Shown here one piece after another: positions 1 to 10,058 of a stretch of DNA of 64,000 bases. The notes below the pieces were generated by a model that saw only the letters and a list, made by a program, of their open reading frames with translations, did not search any database and was not told where the DNA came from. The translations under genes were made by a program, and so were the position numbers. The DNA is from Paenibacillus methanolicus (GTDB lineage: Bacteria > Bacillota > Bacilli > Paenibacillales > Paenibacillaceae): NCBI RefSeq assembly GCF_008124765.1, contig NZ_VNHS01000003.1:674076-738075 (forward strand), in the 5' to 3' direction. Positions within the stretch are counted from its first letter, which is position 1, and every line of letters starts with the position of its first letter.

Positions 1-843
1 GTCGGCCGTAACGGAGCCTTGGTAAGCAAAATGGCGATTGACCAATTTCTGCACCGAAATAAGCCGGTAAGCGCCATCCTGATCGATGTGGAATTGACAG
101 GAGAAATCCAGTTCCTTGCGGAGGAACGGCTCAATAATAAACCGGACCGTTCTTCCCTTGCTGTGCTGATCGCCGAGATAGGATGTCACTCGTCGCAGCA
201 TCCCTTCCGACTCGATCAGCAAATTCCCTTTCCCGGATACGCCAAATTCGTCTTTGATCAGCAAGGGTCCCTGACGCAGCAGCGTCAAGCCGCTTGCCAG
301 CAGCTCTTCATGCGAATAGACCGTTTGGCTATCGGACCGAAGACCAAGGCGGCGGTTCAATTCGGTTGAAAACAGCTTCGAATTTACAGTTTGAACCGTT
401 TCGACAGCTGGGAAATCCTGTTTCAACCCATAACGCGCGGCAGCGCGATCCGCCCCCGGAATGACGGCAAAGGGTGACAACCGGGCGCCATCCAGCCATT
501 GGGGATCCATGTCGCCCATTCGATCGGCTAATGTGATCAGGTCGAATATATTGGCGGTTCTGGCTGCGCTTCCCGCTTCAGGCTCTTCGAGATCGGTTGA
601 ATTGGAATGAAATTCAAATCCGAGCTCATGCAAATACGCTTTGTGGCAAGCGTTCATTCGATAGCGGGTAACGAGCCTATCCTGCGCCTCGCAAAAGGGG
701 AAGAGCAGCTCATCCATGGCCGCCACGACATTCTCCATTTCGGGATCGCGAAACGACGGCAACATGGCCAGATTAGGGTCGCGCCAGAAGCGCTCCGCGT
801 CGAACGTCCCGATGATGAGTTCGCCCTTGCGTCTATCGTTCAT
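1..843 (-). CDS. ATP-grasp ligase, partial (C-terminus beyond window)
   Basis: An open frame on the minus strand starts with ATG at 843 and stays open to base 1, giving 281 residues with no stop. Residues about 195-215 read KDEFGVSGKGNLLI, which fits the glycine-rich nucleotide loop of ATP-grasp enzymes, and the following stretch (RFIIEPFLRKELDFSCQF) fits the next strands of that fold. The N-terminal 190 residues look like the pre-ATP-grasp region of peptide or amino-acid ligases. Its start overlaps the stop of the carrier-protein gene (ATGA, 4 bases) and no ribosome site is visible, so it is probably translationally coupled. ATP-grasp ligases join a carboxylate to an amine or thiol; here the carrier protein is the obvious partner or acceptor, but this is inference. 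The substrate cannot be read from the sequence. Confidence 0.7.
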   Translation of the reverse strand, partial: MNDRRKGELIIGTFDAERFWRDPNLAMLPSFRDPEMENVVAAMDELLFPFCEAQDRLVTRYRMNACHKAYLHELGFEFHSNSTDLEEPEAGSAARTANIFDLITLADRMGDMDPQWLDGARLSPFAVIPGADRAAARYGLKQDFPAVETVQTVNSKLFSTELNRRLGLRSDSQTVYSHEELLASGLTLLRQGPLLIKDEFGVSGKGNLLIESEGMLRRVTSYLGDQHSKGRTVRFIIEPFLRKELDFSCQFHIDQDGAYRLISVQKLVNRHFAYQGSVTAD

Positions 844-1091
844 ACCGATGAGATTGTCTTCAGGTCGGAGATATAACGGCAGAAGGTCGTGACCGATTCC
901 ACAAGCGTGAAGTCGAATTGTTCAAAATCGATTTCAATACCGAACTGCTCTTCCACTTTCAAAATGAAAGTAATCATTTGCAGGGAGTCCAGCCCCCCGT
1001 CCTCCATGATGTTGGAATGCTCGTTCAAGCTTAGCGCCAGCTCGGCATCATCCTTGATTTCGCTTATTATCGCAATGATCTGTTGTTCCAT
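840..1091 (-). CDS. Acyl carrier protein (phosphopantetheine-binding)
   Basis: An 83-residue protein with the signature DGGLDSLQMI; the serine of DSL is the expected 4'-phosphopantetheine attachment site. It is acidic and helical, as usual for carrier proteins, which carry an acyl or aminoacyl group as a thioester. An upstream GTG at 1103 would add four residues, but ATG at 1091 has a GTGGGGGT ribosome site about 5 bases ahead, so I prefer it. The gene begins about 12 bases after the stop of the epimerase-like gene and overlaps the ATP-grasp gene by 4 bases, so the three form one operon. It is probably a dedicated carrier for a secondary or cell-surface pathway rather than the fatty-acid AcpP, which normally sits with fab genes. 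Confidence 0.85.
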   Translation of the reverse strand: MEQQIIAIISEIKDDAELALSLNEHSNIMEDGGLDSLQMITFILKVEEQFGIEIDFEQFDFTLVESVTTFCRYISDLKTISSV

Positions 1092-1103
1092 AGGTACCCC
1101 CAC

Positions 1104-2084
1104 TTAATGGATATATTGGCCTTGGTAATAATGGATCGTTCTAGTAAGGGCCTCGCGCAAACTGATCGCCGGTTCCCAGGCCATAATCGTCCGCGAAACG
1201 GTAATATCCGGCTTCCTTCTCCTTGGGTCGTCTTCCGGCAGCGGGAGGAACTCGATCTGCGCGTTGGACTTCATGAGTTCCTTCAATAGCTCAGCGACCT
1301 CAAGTATGGTGACCTCCTCCGGATTCCCCAAATTGACGGGCCGTTCGTACGCGGTACTCATCAATCGCACAATCCCTTCCAGCAGATCGTCGATATACTG
1401 GAAGCTTCTCGTCTGTCTGCCGTCGCCATAAATCGTGAGGTTTTGCTTGGCCAGGATTTGATTAATAAAATTGGTAATGACGCGTCCGTCATTCAAATCC
1501 ATCTTCGGGCCGAATGTGTTGAAAATCCGAATGACCCTTACCGGTATGCCGTATATCCTGTTCATCCAATAGGTGATCGCCTCCGCATACCGCTTCGCCT
1601 CGTTGTAGCAGCTTCTTGCTCCAACCGAATTCACGTTGCCATAGTAGCTCTCCGGCTGCGGGTGAACACTGGGGTTTCCGTAAATCTCGCTTGTTGAAGC
1701 CAGGAAGAAACCGGCCTGCTTTTCTTTGGCCAGATGCAGCAGATGCATCGTTCCTTCGCTGCTGACCCGCATCGTTTCGATCGGAAAGGCCAAATATTTG
1801 GGCGGACTGGCAGGACTTGCGAAATGCATCACCCAATCGACAGGTCCTTCAATTACGAGGGGAAAAATAACGTCGTGTTCGATGAACTCAAAATTTGGCG
1901 ACCGCAAGAGATTGTCCATGTTGGCGGAAGACCCGGTCAGAAAATTATCGACACCGATAACGGTATGGCCTTCCCGCAACAGCCTATCGGCAAGATTCGA
2001 TCCGATGAACCCTGCGACTCCCGTTAATACAATGATTATTATTATCCCCCCATATGCTTGTGGTTTTGCGAAACCGCTCTCCAT
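1104..2084 (-). CDS. UDP-glucuronate decarboxylase-like NAD-dependent epimerase/dehydratase
   Basis: Extended short-chain dehydrogenase of 326 residues. A Rossmann motif TGVAGFIG lies near residue 20, the catalytic TSEIYG and YNEAKR (YxxxK) near residues 130-165, and the blocks FASPASPPKYL, FNTFGPKMDLNDGR and GDGRQTRSFQYIDDL match UDP-xylose synthases (UDP-glucuronate decarboxylases), which make UDP-xylose with NAD as cofactor. Related dTDP-glucose dehydratases cannot be excluded. It is the first gene of an operon with a carrier protein and an ATP-grasp ligase. The annotated ATG at 2084 gives an unusual 18-residue leader and a weak ribosome site, whereas a run of G (GGGGGG) sits just before an ATA ATA ATA ATC ATT stretch where homologs normally begin; the true start may be non-standard. 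Confidence 0.8.
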   Translation of the reverse strand: MESGFAKPQAYGGIIIIIVLTGVAGFIGSNLADRLLREGHTVIGVDNFLTGSSANMDNLLRSPNFEFIEHDVIFPLVIEGPVDWVMHFASPASPPKYLAFPIETMRVSSEGTMHLLHLAKEKQAGFFLASTSEIYGNPSVHPQPESYYGNVNSVGARSCYNEAKRYAEAITYWMNRIYGIPVRVIRIFNTFGPKMDLNDGRVITNFINQILAKQNLTIYGDGRQTRSFQYIDDLLEGIVRLMSTAYERPVNLGNPEEVTILEVAELLKELMKSNAQIEFLPLPEDDPRRRKPDITVSRTIMAWEPAISLREALTRTIHYYQGQYIH

Positions 2085-2132
2085 TCAATCGATGTTCCAT
2101 CTAGATGATCGGGTCATTCAGATGTAGAGGCG

Positions 2133-2144
2133 TTAAACGTTTAA
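2133..2144. promoter_or_regulatory. Palindrome upstream of the epimerase operon, possible LacI-type operator
   Basis: TTAAACGTTTAA is a perfect 12-base palindrome with a central CG, about 50 bases before the epimerase start. LacI-family operators have this form, and the window has another such palindrome at 42979. The rest of the 2085-2402 gap holds no gene that I can see. Confidence 0.35.
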
Positions 2145-2334
2145 TGAACCATTTTTTTCCTCTTCACTTATCTTAGCTGAAGAGACTTTCGTTCATCACC
2201 CAATAGATTCATGAATATTACCTTTCAAATTATAGTTCTTCAACAAACGCTGAAATAGCCGATAGACCGACTGCTTGGAGAAGCCGCCGAACGTCAAGCA
2301 TTTGGCCCGCCTAATGCTACCCGTTCCCAGAATA

Positions 2335-2374
2335 CGTGAAATAGGCGAATGAGCAGTCATTCGCCTATTTCACG
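2335..2374 (-). terminator. Strong hairpin after the GH95 gene
   Basis: Perfect 18-base inverted repeat (2335-2352 and 2357-2374) with a 4-base loop, 29 bases past the GH95 stop. The minus strand lacks a clean T run after it, so it may be a terminator or an mRNA 3'-end stabiliser. Confidence 0.6.
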
Positions 2375-2402
2375 AGTATTTGTTTAATCCATCCACCATG
2401 GA

Positions 2403-4700
2403 TTAGAACATGAACGGCATCACGACATAGACCGTTCCGACGGACGCTTCGAAAGCGATCGTATCCCCGTCCGCCACGGTCGAGATGGACGCGCCGGCTT
2501 CCGTCTTGATCGTCAACCGCCGCCCTTCCGACCTGATCCGGCATCCCCCCGCTGAATTCGCGCGAATAATACCGTTAAGCAATTCACCGTCCGCCCATTC
2601 GATATCGACCTCGAAGCCGCCTCGCGCGCGCAACCCCTTGACGGAGCCGGTCGGCCATGCCGAGGGAAGCGCGGGCAGCAGATCGATGACGCCTTCATGG
2701 CTCTGCAGGAGCATCTCGGCGACGCCGGCCGTGCCGCCGAAGTTGCCGTCGATCTGGAACGGCGGATGATTATCGAATAGGTTCGGCAGCGTCGAATCGC
2801 GGAGCAGCGCGGCGAAATTGCCGTACGCTTCCTCGCCGTCGCGCAGCCGCGCCCACATGTTGATCATCCAAGCCCGGCTCCATCCGGTGTGACCGCCGCC
2901 ATGCGTGAGCCGGCGCGTCAACGTCGTCCGAGCGGCCGCCGCAAGCTCGGGCGTCTTCCGCGGCGTAATTCGCGATCCGGGATGCAGCGCGAACAAGTGC
3001 GAGATGTGCCGATGACCCGGCTCCGTCTCTTCGTAATCCTCCATCCATTCCTGCAGCTGCCCGTATCGGCCGATCTTCGGCTGAGGCAGACGCGACCGGA
3101 CCTCGGCCAGCAGTTCCCGGAACGAATCATCGATACCGAGCAATTCGGCCGCTTCGATGCAAGCGCCGAACAACTCGTCGATGATTTGGCTGTCCATCGA
3201 AGGACCGATGCACAGCGCGCCCTCCTCCCCGTTCTCCAGCCGGTACGTGTTCTCCGGCGAGACGGACGGGGTCGTGACGAGCTTCCCGTCGGTCGTCTCC
3301 GTCAGGTAATCCAGGAAGAAGACCGCGGACTCCTTCATCGTTGCGTACGCCTTCCCGAGGAACGAGCGATCGAGCGCGAACTGGTAATGCTCCCATAAGT
3401 GAAGGCACAGCCAAGCCGCGCCCATCGGCCAGATCGTGGCGGGTATATAGATGTCCTGAGGCGCCGTGTCCCCCCACAAGTCGGTATTATGGTGGGCAAC
3501 GAACCCGCCGCAGCCGTACATCCGCCGTGCCGTCTCCCGGCCGTTGGGGCGCATCCGCTCGATCAGATCGAACAGCGGCTCGTGGCATTCGGCCAAGTTG
3601 CATGCTTCCGCAGGCCAATAGTTCATCTGCGCGTTTATGTTAATCGTATACTTCGAATCCCATGGCGGCGTGAAATGCTCGTTCCAGATCCCTTGCAGAT
3701 TGGCGGGCAGCGAACCGGAACGACTGCTCGCGATGAGCAGATAACGACCATACTGGAAGTACAGCTCCGACAAGCCGCGGTCCTCGCCGCCGGCCTGCAG
3801 CTCGGCGAGCCGTTCGTCCGTCGGCCGCGCATCGGCAGTCGCACCGCCCAACGACAACGTGACGCGGCCGAACAACGGGCTATAATCCTCGACATGTCTC
3901 TCCCGCAGCTTGCCATAGCCGAGGTTGCGAGCGGCCATGATCGTCTCGCGGGCGCATGCCTCCGGATCCGCGTGCCGAAACGTCGTGCCTGCGGCGGCGA
4001 GAATGACAGCCTCGTCTGCTTGGTCGACGACCAGAAACTCTCCGTAATTCTCGACCTTCCCGCCGACGGTTTGTACGCTGGCAATCGAACAGACGCCGAT
4101 GCCGTCCGGGCCGCCGATGCCCGCTTTCATGACGAGCAGGCCGCCCGCCTCGCTCCGCAGGCTGTCGAGGCACCGCTGCCGTCCGCGCGTGAACCGCAGC
4201 CGGAACGATACCGCGCCGCTGCGGTTCGCCGCGATCCGAACGGCAATGACGCCATCCGGGTAGCTCGCGAGATGCTCGCGCTCGAACCGGATATCGCGCC
4301 ATTCATAGGTGACGGAAGCAATCGCATGCACCAGATCGAGTTCCCGGCGGTATTCCGACACGTCCGCCTCGTCGTGTCCGAATTCGAGCATGAGATCGCC
4401 CAGCGGTTCGTAATGGCGCTGACTCTCCGGCGTGCCGGACAACGCCATGGCCGCCAGCCGCTGCCCTTCGGCCAGCCGCCCCTCCGCAAGCAGCCGCCGA
4501 ACCTCGGGCAGATGCCTCGGCGCGTCCGGGTTGTTACGGTCCATAGGGCCGCCGGACCAGACGGAGTCTTCGTTCAGCTGGATCCGCTCTTCGCTCGTCC
4601 GGCCGAATATCATCGCGCCCAACCGGCCGTTCCCGATGGGCAGCGCTTCGTTCCAGGTTCCCGCCGGACGGGTATACCATAGCTTCATTGCTTCATCCAT
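2403..4700 (-). CDS. GH95 glycosidase (alpha-L-fucosidase/alpha-L-galactosidase family)
   Basis: A 765-residue protein starting [20 protein letters not shown]..., the typical GH95 beginning, followed by [13 protein letters not shown]. The block [10 protein letters not shown] near residue 365, [17 protein letters not shown] near 555 and [13 protein letters not shown] near 660 match conserved GH95 regions that carry the asparagine, glutamate and aspartate active-site residues. GH95 enzymes invert and remove terminal alpha-1,2-fucose or alpha-L-galactose, for example from xyloglucan side chains. There is no signal peptide, so it should act inside the cell on imported oligosaccharides. It is the last gene of the operon with the pentonate-degrading enzymes, 40 bases after the dehydratase gene. 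ATG at 4700 or at 4688 are both possible starts; neither has a strong ribosome site. Confidence 0.9.
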   Translation of the reverse strand: MDEAMKLWYTRPAGTWNEALPIGNGRLGAMIFGRTSEERIQLNEDSVWSGGPMDRNNPDAPRHLPEVRRLLAEGRLAEGQRLAAMALSGTPESQRHYEPLGDLMLEFGHDEADVSEYRRELDLVHAIASVTYEWRDIRFEREHLASYPDGVIAVRIAANRSGAVSFRLRFTRGRQRCLDSLRSEAGGLLVMKAGIGGPDGIGVCSIASVQTVGGKVENYGEFLVVDQADEAVILAAAGTTFRHADPEACARETIMAARNLGYGKLRERHVEDYSPLFGRVTLSLGGATADARPTDERLAELQAGGEDRGLSELYFQYGRYLLIASSRSGSLPANLQGIWNEHFTPPWDSKYTININAQMNYWPAEACNLAECHEPLFDLIERMRPNGRETARRMYGCGGFVAHHNTDLWGDTAPQDIYIPATIWPMGAAWLCLHLWEHYQFALDRSFLGKAYATMKESAVFFLDYLTETTDGKLVTTPSVSPENTYRLENGEEGALCIGPSMDSQIIDELFGACIEAAELLGIDDSFRELLAEVRSRLPQPKIGRYGQLQEWMEDYEETEPGHRHISHLFALHPGSRITPRKTPELAAAARTTLTRRLTHGGGHTGWSRAWMINMWARLRDGEEAYGNFAALLRDSTLPNLFDNHPPFQIDGNFGGTAGVAEMLLQSHEGVIDLLPALPSAWPTGSVKGLRARGGFEVDIEWADGELLNGIIRANSAGGCRIRSEGRRLTIKTEAGASISTVADGDTIAFEASVGTVYVVMPFMF

Positions 4701-4740
4701 TGCCTGCTTACCTGCTTTCCACTAGATTGAAGGAACATAT

Positions 4741-6765
4741 TCACGCCCCTGGTCCCTTTGTTTCAACCGAAATGGCCGCTGCCTCGCCGGTTTCTGACGC
4801 GAGCGCGCGCATGCCGGCTTCGAGCGTCTGAATAATGCGGTCCGTATCGTAGACGCAGCCCTTCCACGTTCCGCCGCTGACGGCTTGAAGCGCCGCCCAC
4901 AGGCGGGTATCATCCGGCAGATCGGGGTCTTCCGCCAAGCCGGGATGCGGCGTTCGCGCAGCCAGAATGGCCGAGCCTGCATCCGGCGTCTCCGGCGATT
5001 CCCCGCAGCCGACCATGTGGATGCTTCCCGTAAGCTTGCGGGTGTCGATCCGAATGTCGATCCAATCGCCGTCGCGCAGACGGCCGATAGGTCCCCCGGC
5101 GAGCGCTTCCGGTCCGATATGGCCGATGCAGGCGCCGGTCGACACGCCGGAGAATCGCGCATCGGTCAGGAGCGATACTTGTTTGCCGTACGACAGATGC
5201 TTAAGCGCCGATGTCAGCTGGTACGTCTCCTCCATGCCGGTGCCCGAAGGCCCGCGGCCGACCAGCGCCAGGATGTCGCCGGCCGCTATGCCGCCGGTCT
5301 TGATCGCGCGAATCGCTGCGCGCTCGGCCGTGAACACCTTGACCCGGCCCACATGCCGGAACACGCCCGCTTCGTCCAGTACCGACGGATCGATCGCGGT
5401 CGACTTAATAACAGCGCCCTCCGGAGCGATATTGCCGGTCGGGAACGTGACGGTCGGGGCAAGTCCGGCTGCGCGAGCCCGCTCAGGGCTGTAAATGACG
5501 GTATCCGGATCGATGCCCTCCCGGTCCGCGAGATAGGCGCGCATGCGCTGCCGCCGCTCCGACGTCTCCCACCAGTCCAGCGTCTCGCCCAGCGTGACGC
5601 CGGAAGCCGTCATGACGGCTTCATCCAGAACGCCGAGTTTGCGGAGATGCAGCATGACCTCCGGCACCCCTCCGGCGAGGAACGCGCGAACGGTCGGATG
5701 CGGGATAGGGCCGTTCGGCAGCACGCTGACGAGTCGCGGCACGGCGCGGTTAACCGCCGCCCAATCGGCAACGTCCGGCACGGCGAGACCGGCAGCGGCC
5801 GCGATCGCGGGGATATGCAGAAGCAGATTCGTGGAGCCGCCGAAGGCCGCATGCACGACCATCGCATTGCGGATGGAAGCATCGGTCAACAGCTCATTCA
5901 TCGTCATGCCGCTCGCCGCGAGCGCCATCGCCGCGCGCGCGGACTGGCGCGCCATCTCGGTCCAGACCGGCTGCCCGGACGGCGCGAGCGCGGCATGCGG
6001 CACGGTTAGCCCCAATGCCTCCGCGACGACCTGCGCGGTCCCGGCCGTGCCGAGGAACTGGCAGCCGCCGCCTGGCGTCGCGCACGCTCGGCAGCCGAGA
6101 TCGGCCGCCTCTTCCAGCGACAGCTCCCCATTGGCATAGCGCGCGCCGATCGTCTGAATCTTGCCCGCGTCTTCGCCTTGCGTGGGCGGCAGCGTCACGC
6201 CTCCCGGCACGATGACGCCGGGCAGGCGCTTCATGCCGGCAAGCGCCAGCATCATCGCCGGCAGCCCCTTATCGCAAGTCGCCACGCCGACGACTGCCGC
6301 GCGCGTCGGCAGCGAGCGGATCAGCCGCCGCATGACGATCGCCGCGTCGTTGCGGTAGGGAAGCGAATCGAACATCCCGGACGTTCCCTGGGAACGCCCG
6401 TCGCATGGATCGCTGACGTAGCCCGCGAACGGGATATGGCCCGCTTTCGTAATCTCCTCGGCCGCCGCCTTCATCAGCAGGCCGATCTCCCAATGGCCGG
6501 TATGATACCCCAGTGCCGCCGGCGTGCCGTCCTCGTTGCGGATGCCGCCTTGCGTGCCGAGGAGGAGCACTTCACGGCCCTTCAGCCGTTCAGGCTGCCA
6601 TCCCATTCCGACGTTCTGGCTCCACCCGAACAGATCCCCGCTCGGCGCGTGAAGGAGCATCTCCGGCGTCAGCGGCAGCGCGCCGACCGGACCCGGCGCA
6701 TGCGTCGCCACCTCGAAGTACGTCTCGTCGTCCTTCCCCATTACGTTCCTGATCCGTTCATTCAT
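4741..6765 (-). CDS. YjhG/YagF-type pentonate (D-xylonate) dehydratase, IlvD/Edd family
   Basis: A 674-residue member of the IlvD/Edd dehydratases, which use an iron-sulfur cluster and Mg to dehydrate sugar acids or dihydroxy acids. Cysteine motifs [10 protein letters not shown] (near 120), [11 protein letters not shown] (near 165) and [14 protein letters not shown] (near 235) are the places where the cluster is bound. Length and the beginning ([28 protein letters not shown]) fit the YjhG/YagF subgroup of D-xylonate dehydratases rather than IlvD or Edd. It would convert D-xylonate (or L-arabinonate) to 2-keto-3-deoxypentonate in the cytosol. Its neighbours supply the next two steps of the Weimberg pathway. 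A GGGGAGAAG ribosome site precedes the ATG. Confidence 0.88.
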   Translation of the reverse strand: MNERIRNVMGKDDETYFEVATHAPGPVGALPLTPEMLLHAPSGDLFGWSQNVGMGWQPERLKGREVLLLGTQGGIRNEDGTPAALGYHTGHWEIGLLMKAAAEEITKAGHIPFAGYVSDPCDGRSQGTSGMFDSLPYRNDAAIVMRRLIRSLPTRAAVVGVATCDKGLPAMMLALAGMKRLPGVIVPGGVTLPPTQGEDAGKIQTIGARYANGELSLEEAADLGCRACATPGGGCQFLGTAGTAQVVAEALGLTVPHAALAPSGQPVWTEMARQSARAAMALAASGMTMNELLTDASIRNAMVVHAAFGGSTNLLLHIPAIAAAAGLAVPDVADWAAVNRAVPRLVSVLPNGPIPHPTVRAFLAGGVPEVMLHLRKLGVLDEAVMTASGVTLGETLDWWETSERRQRMRAYLADREGIDPDTVIYSPERARAAGLAPTVTFPTGNIAPEGAVIKSTAIDPSVLDEAGVFRHVGRVKVFTAERAAIRAIKTGGIAAGDILALVGRGPSGTGMEETYQLTSALKHLSYGKQVSLLTDARFSGVSTGACIGHIGPEALAGGPIGRLRDGDWIDIRIDTRKLTGSIHMVGCGESPETPDAGSAILAARTPHPGLAEDPDLPDDTRLWAALQAVSGGTWKGCVYDTDRIIQTLEAGMRALASETGEAAAISVETKGPGA

Positions 6766-6784
6766 CCCGCTTCTCCCCTCCCGG

Positions 6785-8260
6785 TTACGGCTTCATGAAC
6801 ACGGTCTTCACCGATGTGTAGAATTCGATCGCGGCCTGTCCCTGCTCGCGCGAATGGGAGCTGGATCCCTTCATGCCGCCGAACGGCGCCTGCAGCTCTA
6901 CCCCGGCCGTCTCCGCGTTGACCCGTACGAGTCCCGCGTCCGTCTCTTGAATGAAGGAGAGCGCGCTGCCCAGGTCGCGCGTATAGAGCGAGGCGCTGAG
7001 TCCGTATTCCGTGTCGTTCGCGAGCGCGATCGCCTCCGCCATATCGCGGGCTTCGATCAAGGCCAGTACCGGACCGAAGATCTCCTCGCGCGCGATCGTC
7101 ATCGTCGGCGTCACCTTATCGAACACGGCCGGCGCGACGAAGTAGCCTTCCGACAGCGCCGGGTCATCCGGTTGCTTGCCGCCGGTCAATAGTTCGGCGC
7201 CTTCTTCGATTCCCTTGTTTATGTACCGCATGACGGTCTCGTACTGCTTCGCGCTGGCGCAAGGCCCAAGCCATGTCTCCGCGTCCAAGCCGTCGCCGAC
7301 CCGCAGCGCCTTCACCTTCGCGAGCAGCTTCTCTCTGAACGTCTCGTAGACGCCGCTGAGCACGATGACGCGGCTCGTCGCCGTGCATTTCTGGCCGGTC
7401 GAGCGCAGCCCCCCGCTGATTGTCGCATCGACCGCGAGATCGAGATCCGCATCCGCGGCCACGATGATCGGATTCTTGCCGCCCATCTCCAGCTGATACT
7501 TCGCTCCGCGCGCCAGCGCGGCCTGACCGACCTGCTTGCCTACGCGGTTCGAGCCCGTGAACGTGACGGCGTGAATGCCCGGATGCGCGGCGATGCCCTG
7601 ACCGATCACGGCGCCGTCGCCCAGCACCATGTTCACCACGCCTGCCGAGAATCCGGCATCATGGAAGCACTGCATGACCAAGGCCGCGGTCGCCGCGGTC
7701 TCGACTGCCGGCTTCCATACGACCGTATTGCCGTAGATGAGAGCCGGCGCCATCTTCCAGACCGGAATAGCCACCGGGAAATTCCACGGCGAGATGACCC
7801 CGACGACGCCAAGCGGCGCGCGCGTCGTGAACATCAGCGCCTCCGCGTCGGTCGATGGGATGACGTCGCCGATCGGCCGCATGCCTTCGCCTGCGTAATA
7901 ACGCAGTATCGCCGCGCCGCGGGCCGTCTCGCCCTTCGCTTCGCCCAATGTCTTGCCCATCTCGCGGGTCATCGCCCGGCCCACCGTCTCCATACGGCTC
8001 TCGAGAAGGTCCGCCGCTTTGAACAGCAAGGCGCCGCGCTGCGCGCCGGTCAGCTTGCGCCAGGCGCGCAGCGCCGCATCGGCCGCCTTAACCGCTTCAT
8101 CCAGATCGGTCAGGTCCGAAGCCGCGGCCATCCCGACGACCTCTCCCCGCTTCGCCGGATTGAGACTCGGCATTCGTTCGCCCGCCGCCGGCGCCCTCCA
8201 GTCGCCGCCGATATAGTTATCGATTGTCACCGCATCTTGATTCTCATGGACTGCTGTCAT
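6785..8260 (-). CDS. 2-oxoglutarate semialdehyde dehydrogenase (2,5-dioxovalerate dehydrogenase)
   Basis: Aldehyde dehydrogenase of 491 residues with the catalytic cysteine in GQKCTATSR (near 285), the general-base glutamate in LEMGGKN (near 252) and the cofactor motif FTGSNRVG. The overall sequence and the neighbouring genes fit alpha-ketoglutaric semialdehyde dehydrogenase, which oxidises 2,5-dioxopentanoate to 2-oxoglutarate with NAD(P). It lies 26 bases after the keto-deoxypentonate dehydratase gene and 19 before the pentonate dehydratase gene, with a strong AAGGAGGAG ribosome site. Sequence alone cannot exclude other semialdehydes; the context makes the pentose route the best reading. 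Confidence 0.85.
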   Translation of the reverse strand: MTAVHENQDAVTIDNYIGGDWRAPAAGERMPSLNPAKRGEVVGMAAASDLTDLDEAVKAADAALRAWRKLTGAQRGALLFKAADLLESRMETVGRAMTREMGKTLGEAKGETARGAAILRYYAGEGMRPIGDVIPSTDAEALMFTTRAPLGVVGVISPWNFPVAIPVWKMAPALIYGNTVVWKPAVETAATAALVMQCFHDAGFSAGVVNMVLGDGAVIGQGIAAHPGIHAVTFTGSNRVGKQVGQAALARGAKYQLEMGGKNPIIVAADADLDLAVDATISGGLRSTGQKCTATSRVIVLSGVYETFREKLLAKVKALRVGDGLDAETWLGPCASAKQYETVMRYINKGIEEGAELLTGGKQPDDPALSEGYFVAPAVFDKVTPTMTIAREEIFGPVLALIEARDMAEAIALANDTEYGLSASLYTRDLGSALSFIQETDAGLVRVNAETAGVELQAPFGGMKGSSSHSREQGQAAIEFYTSVKTVFMKP

Positions 8261-8286
8261 CCCGTTCTCCTCCTTAAGTTCGCGTC

Positions 8287-9180
8287 TTACGCCGTCTCCA
8301 GCTCATGCGTATAAACGGCCGTGTTCACCAACGTGCCGATGCCCGCAATCTCGATCTCGATCCGGTCGCCGGACGCAAGCGTAAAATGGTTGGGCGGCAC
8401 CAGACAAGTACCCGTCAGCAGCACCGTTCCGTCGTAGAGCGCATTGTCGCGCTTCAAATACCCGACGAGCTCCTCCAGCCGGCGCTTTAATTGTCCGGTA
8501 TTGGCTGATTCGTCAACCACCTTGACGCCATCGCGGTATATGCGGCACGAGATCGCGAGATTGTACGGATCCGCTACCGTCTCCGTCAACCTGACGAAGG
8601 GGCCGATCGCGCAGGAATTTCGCCAAATTTTGGCCTGCGGCAGATAGAGCGGGTTCTCGCCCTCGATATCGCGGCAGCTCATATCGTTGCCGGTCGTGTA
8701 CCCGACGATGGCGCCGGAACGGTCCAGCACGAGGCCGAGCTCCGCCTCGGGCACCTGCCACGACGAATCGCTCCGCAAGCAGACCCGATCGCCTGGTCCC
8801 ACCGTACGCGCCGCGGTCGATTTCATGAACAATTCCGGCCGCTGGGCGTCATATACCTTGTCGTAGAACGTGCTCGCGTCCAGCTTGCCTGCTGTGGCCT
8901 CGTAATTACGCGCCTCGCGGCTGCGCTGATAGGTCACGCCGGCTGCCCATACCTCCGGCGCATCCAGCGGCGTCAGAAGGGCCAGCGACTCCGGCGCCGC
9001 TTGGATCGGAGAGAGGTCCTGCACAAGCGACTTAATGTAAGCCTCGTTCGTGACCCCGGCCTTGCTCGCCTCGCTCACCAGCGACATCAGATCGGGCGCG
9101 TTCAGCCGGTAAGCCGCTCCGTCCTCCATCAGAACGCCCAGTACGATGCGTGAAACCTCCCGATAACGAAAAATACGCAT
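8287..9180 (-). CDS. FAH-family 2-keto-3-deoxypentonate dehydratase
   Basis: A 297-residue fumarylacetoacetate-hydrolase-fold protein. [11 protein letters not shown] and [17 protein letters not shown] carry the acidic metal ligands of the family, and [20 protein letters not shown] is the typical C-terminal block. Size and context match the FAH-type 2-keto-3-deoxy-arabinonate/xylonate dehydratases (KdaD/XylX type), which give 2,5-dioxopentanoate. First gene of the four-gene operon, it follows an IclR-type regulator gene by about 97 bases. GGGAGGGAAT is the ribosome site. A diketo-acid hydrolase role is the alternative, but the semialdehyde dehydrogenase neighbour argues for the dehydratase. 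Confidence 0.82.
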   Translation of the reverse strand: MRIFRYREVSRIVLGVLMEDGAAYRLNAPDLMSLVSEASKAGVTNEAYIKSLVQDLSPIQAAPESLALLTPLDAPEVWAAGVTYQRSREARNYEATAGKLDASTFYDKVYDAQRPELFMKSTAARTVGPGDRVCLRSDSSWQVPEAELGLVLDRSGAIVGYTTGNDMSCRDIEGENPLYLPQAKIWRNSCAIGPFVRLTETVADPYNLAISCRIYRDGVKVVDESANTGQLKRRLEELVGYLKRDNALYDGTVLLTGTCLVPPNHFTLASGDRIEIEIAGIGTLVNTAVYTHELETA

Positions 9181-9210
9181 ATTCGATTCCCTCCCGCATA
9201 TTGTTTTACA

Positions 9211-9242
9211 TTATAAAACTAAGTTCTGAAAATTGCTTATAA
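9211..9242. promoter_or_regulatory. Candidate IclR-type operator before the pentonate operon
   Basis: A 32-base AT-rich segment bounded by TTATAA on both sides and containing AAGTTCTGA. A segment of the same length with the same flanks and the core ACGTTCTGA occurs before the IclR gene (10059-10090). The match is by eye. Confidence 0.4.
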
Positions 9243-9277
9243 GAAGAAGCGGCGGCAGCCGCCTCGTTCTCGCGCGC

Positions 9278-10033
9278 TTAGGGGCGATAACCTATTCCCT
9301 GCGAAATTCGCGATGCCGTATCGCGTAGACGAAGCGCTAACGCTTCCAGCGTTTCGTCGTCAACCGTGGCTGCCATCGTCGAGATACTGATCGCCGCCGC
9401 GACGCGACCCCCGTGGTCGAACACCGGAGCTGCGGCGCAGCGCACGCCCGGCTCGTTCTCTTCCCGGTCGTAAGCGATGCCGGCGCTTCGAACGGCCCGC
9501 AGTTCCTCTCGGAATTCTGCTTCGCTCGCGATCGTTCGCGGCGTATGCGCCGTATACTCGTAACCTTGCAACAAACGATCGAGCTCAAGCTCCGGCATGA
9601 ACGCCGCGAGCACCTTGCCGACGGCGCTGCTGTGCAGCGGTACCCGACGCCCGATCCGGGAGTAACGAATAGCCGCCTTGCTGCCTTCGACTTTGTCGAT
9701 GTAGACGCCCTCCGCGCCGTCCCGAATAACGAGGTGAACGGTCTGCCCCGTCTCGCCGGACAGCGCTTGAAGCGGCCGGTTCGCGATCTCCCGAATATCG
9801 AAGCTTGCGAGCAGCAATTGCCCCTTCTCCAAGAATCGCATGCCGAGCCGATACAGCCCATGCTGGTCTTGTTCGATATACCCGTGCATCTGAAGCGTCT
9901 TCAATAGCGAATGCACGGTACTCTTATGCAGATCGACCCGTGCGCTAATCTCGGTGATCTTCAGCTCTCGGGTCTGTTCATCGAATAGGTCGATGATGCG
10001 GAGCGCTCTGTCGAGGGATTGAATGATCGGCAT
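9278..10033 (-). CDS. IclR-family transcriptional regulator
   Basis: A 251-residue protein with an N-terminal winged helix-turn-helix (residues 5-65, LKITEISARVDLHKSTVHSL) and a C-terminal GAF-like effector domain (QTVHLVIRDG, IGRRVPLHSSAVGKVLAAF, AAAPVFDHGGRVAAAISIS), the standard IclR layout. It lies directly upstream of, and on the same strand as, the pentonate operon, so it probably senses a sugar acid such as xylonate or its keto-deoxy product and controls this operon. Similar AT-rich elements before its own start and before the operon support joint control. Whether it activates or represses cannot be told. Confidence 0.88.
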   Translation of the reverse strand: MPIIQSLDRALRIIDLFDEQTRELKITEISARVDLHKSTVHSLLKTLQMHGYIEQDQHGLYRLGMRFLEKGQLLLASFDIREIANRPLQALSGETGQTVHLVIRDGAEGVYIDKVEGSKAAIRYSRIGRRVPLHSSAVGKVLAAFMPELELDRLLQGYEYTAHTPRTIASEAEFREELRAVRSAGIAYDREENEPGVRCAAAPVFDHGGRVAAAISISTMAATVDDETLEALALRLRDTASRISQGIGYRP

Positions 10034-10058
10034 GACGTAATGGACACCTACTTGGGTT

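Noticed and set aside
3399..4682. Open frame of 427 residues on the plus strand
   Set aside because: It is antisense to the GH95 gene; arginine-rich shadow composition and no recognisable motif.
4885..6009. Open frame of 374 residues on the plus strand
   Set aside because: Antisense shadow of the pentonate dehydratase gene, which has clear cysteine motifs.
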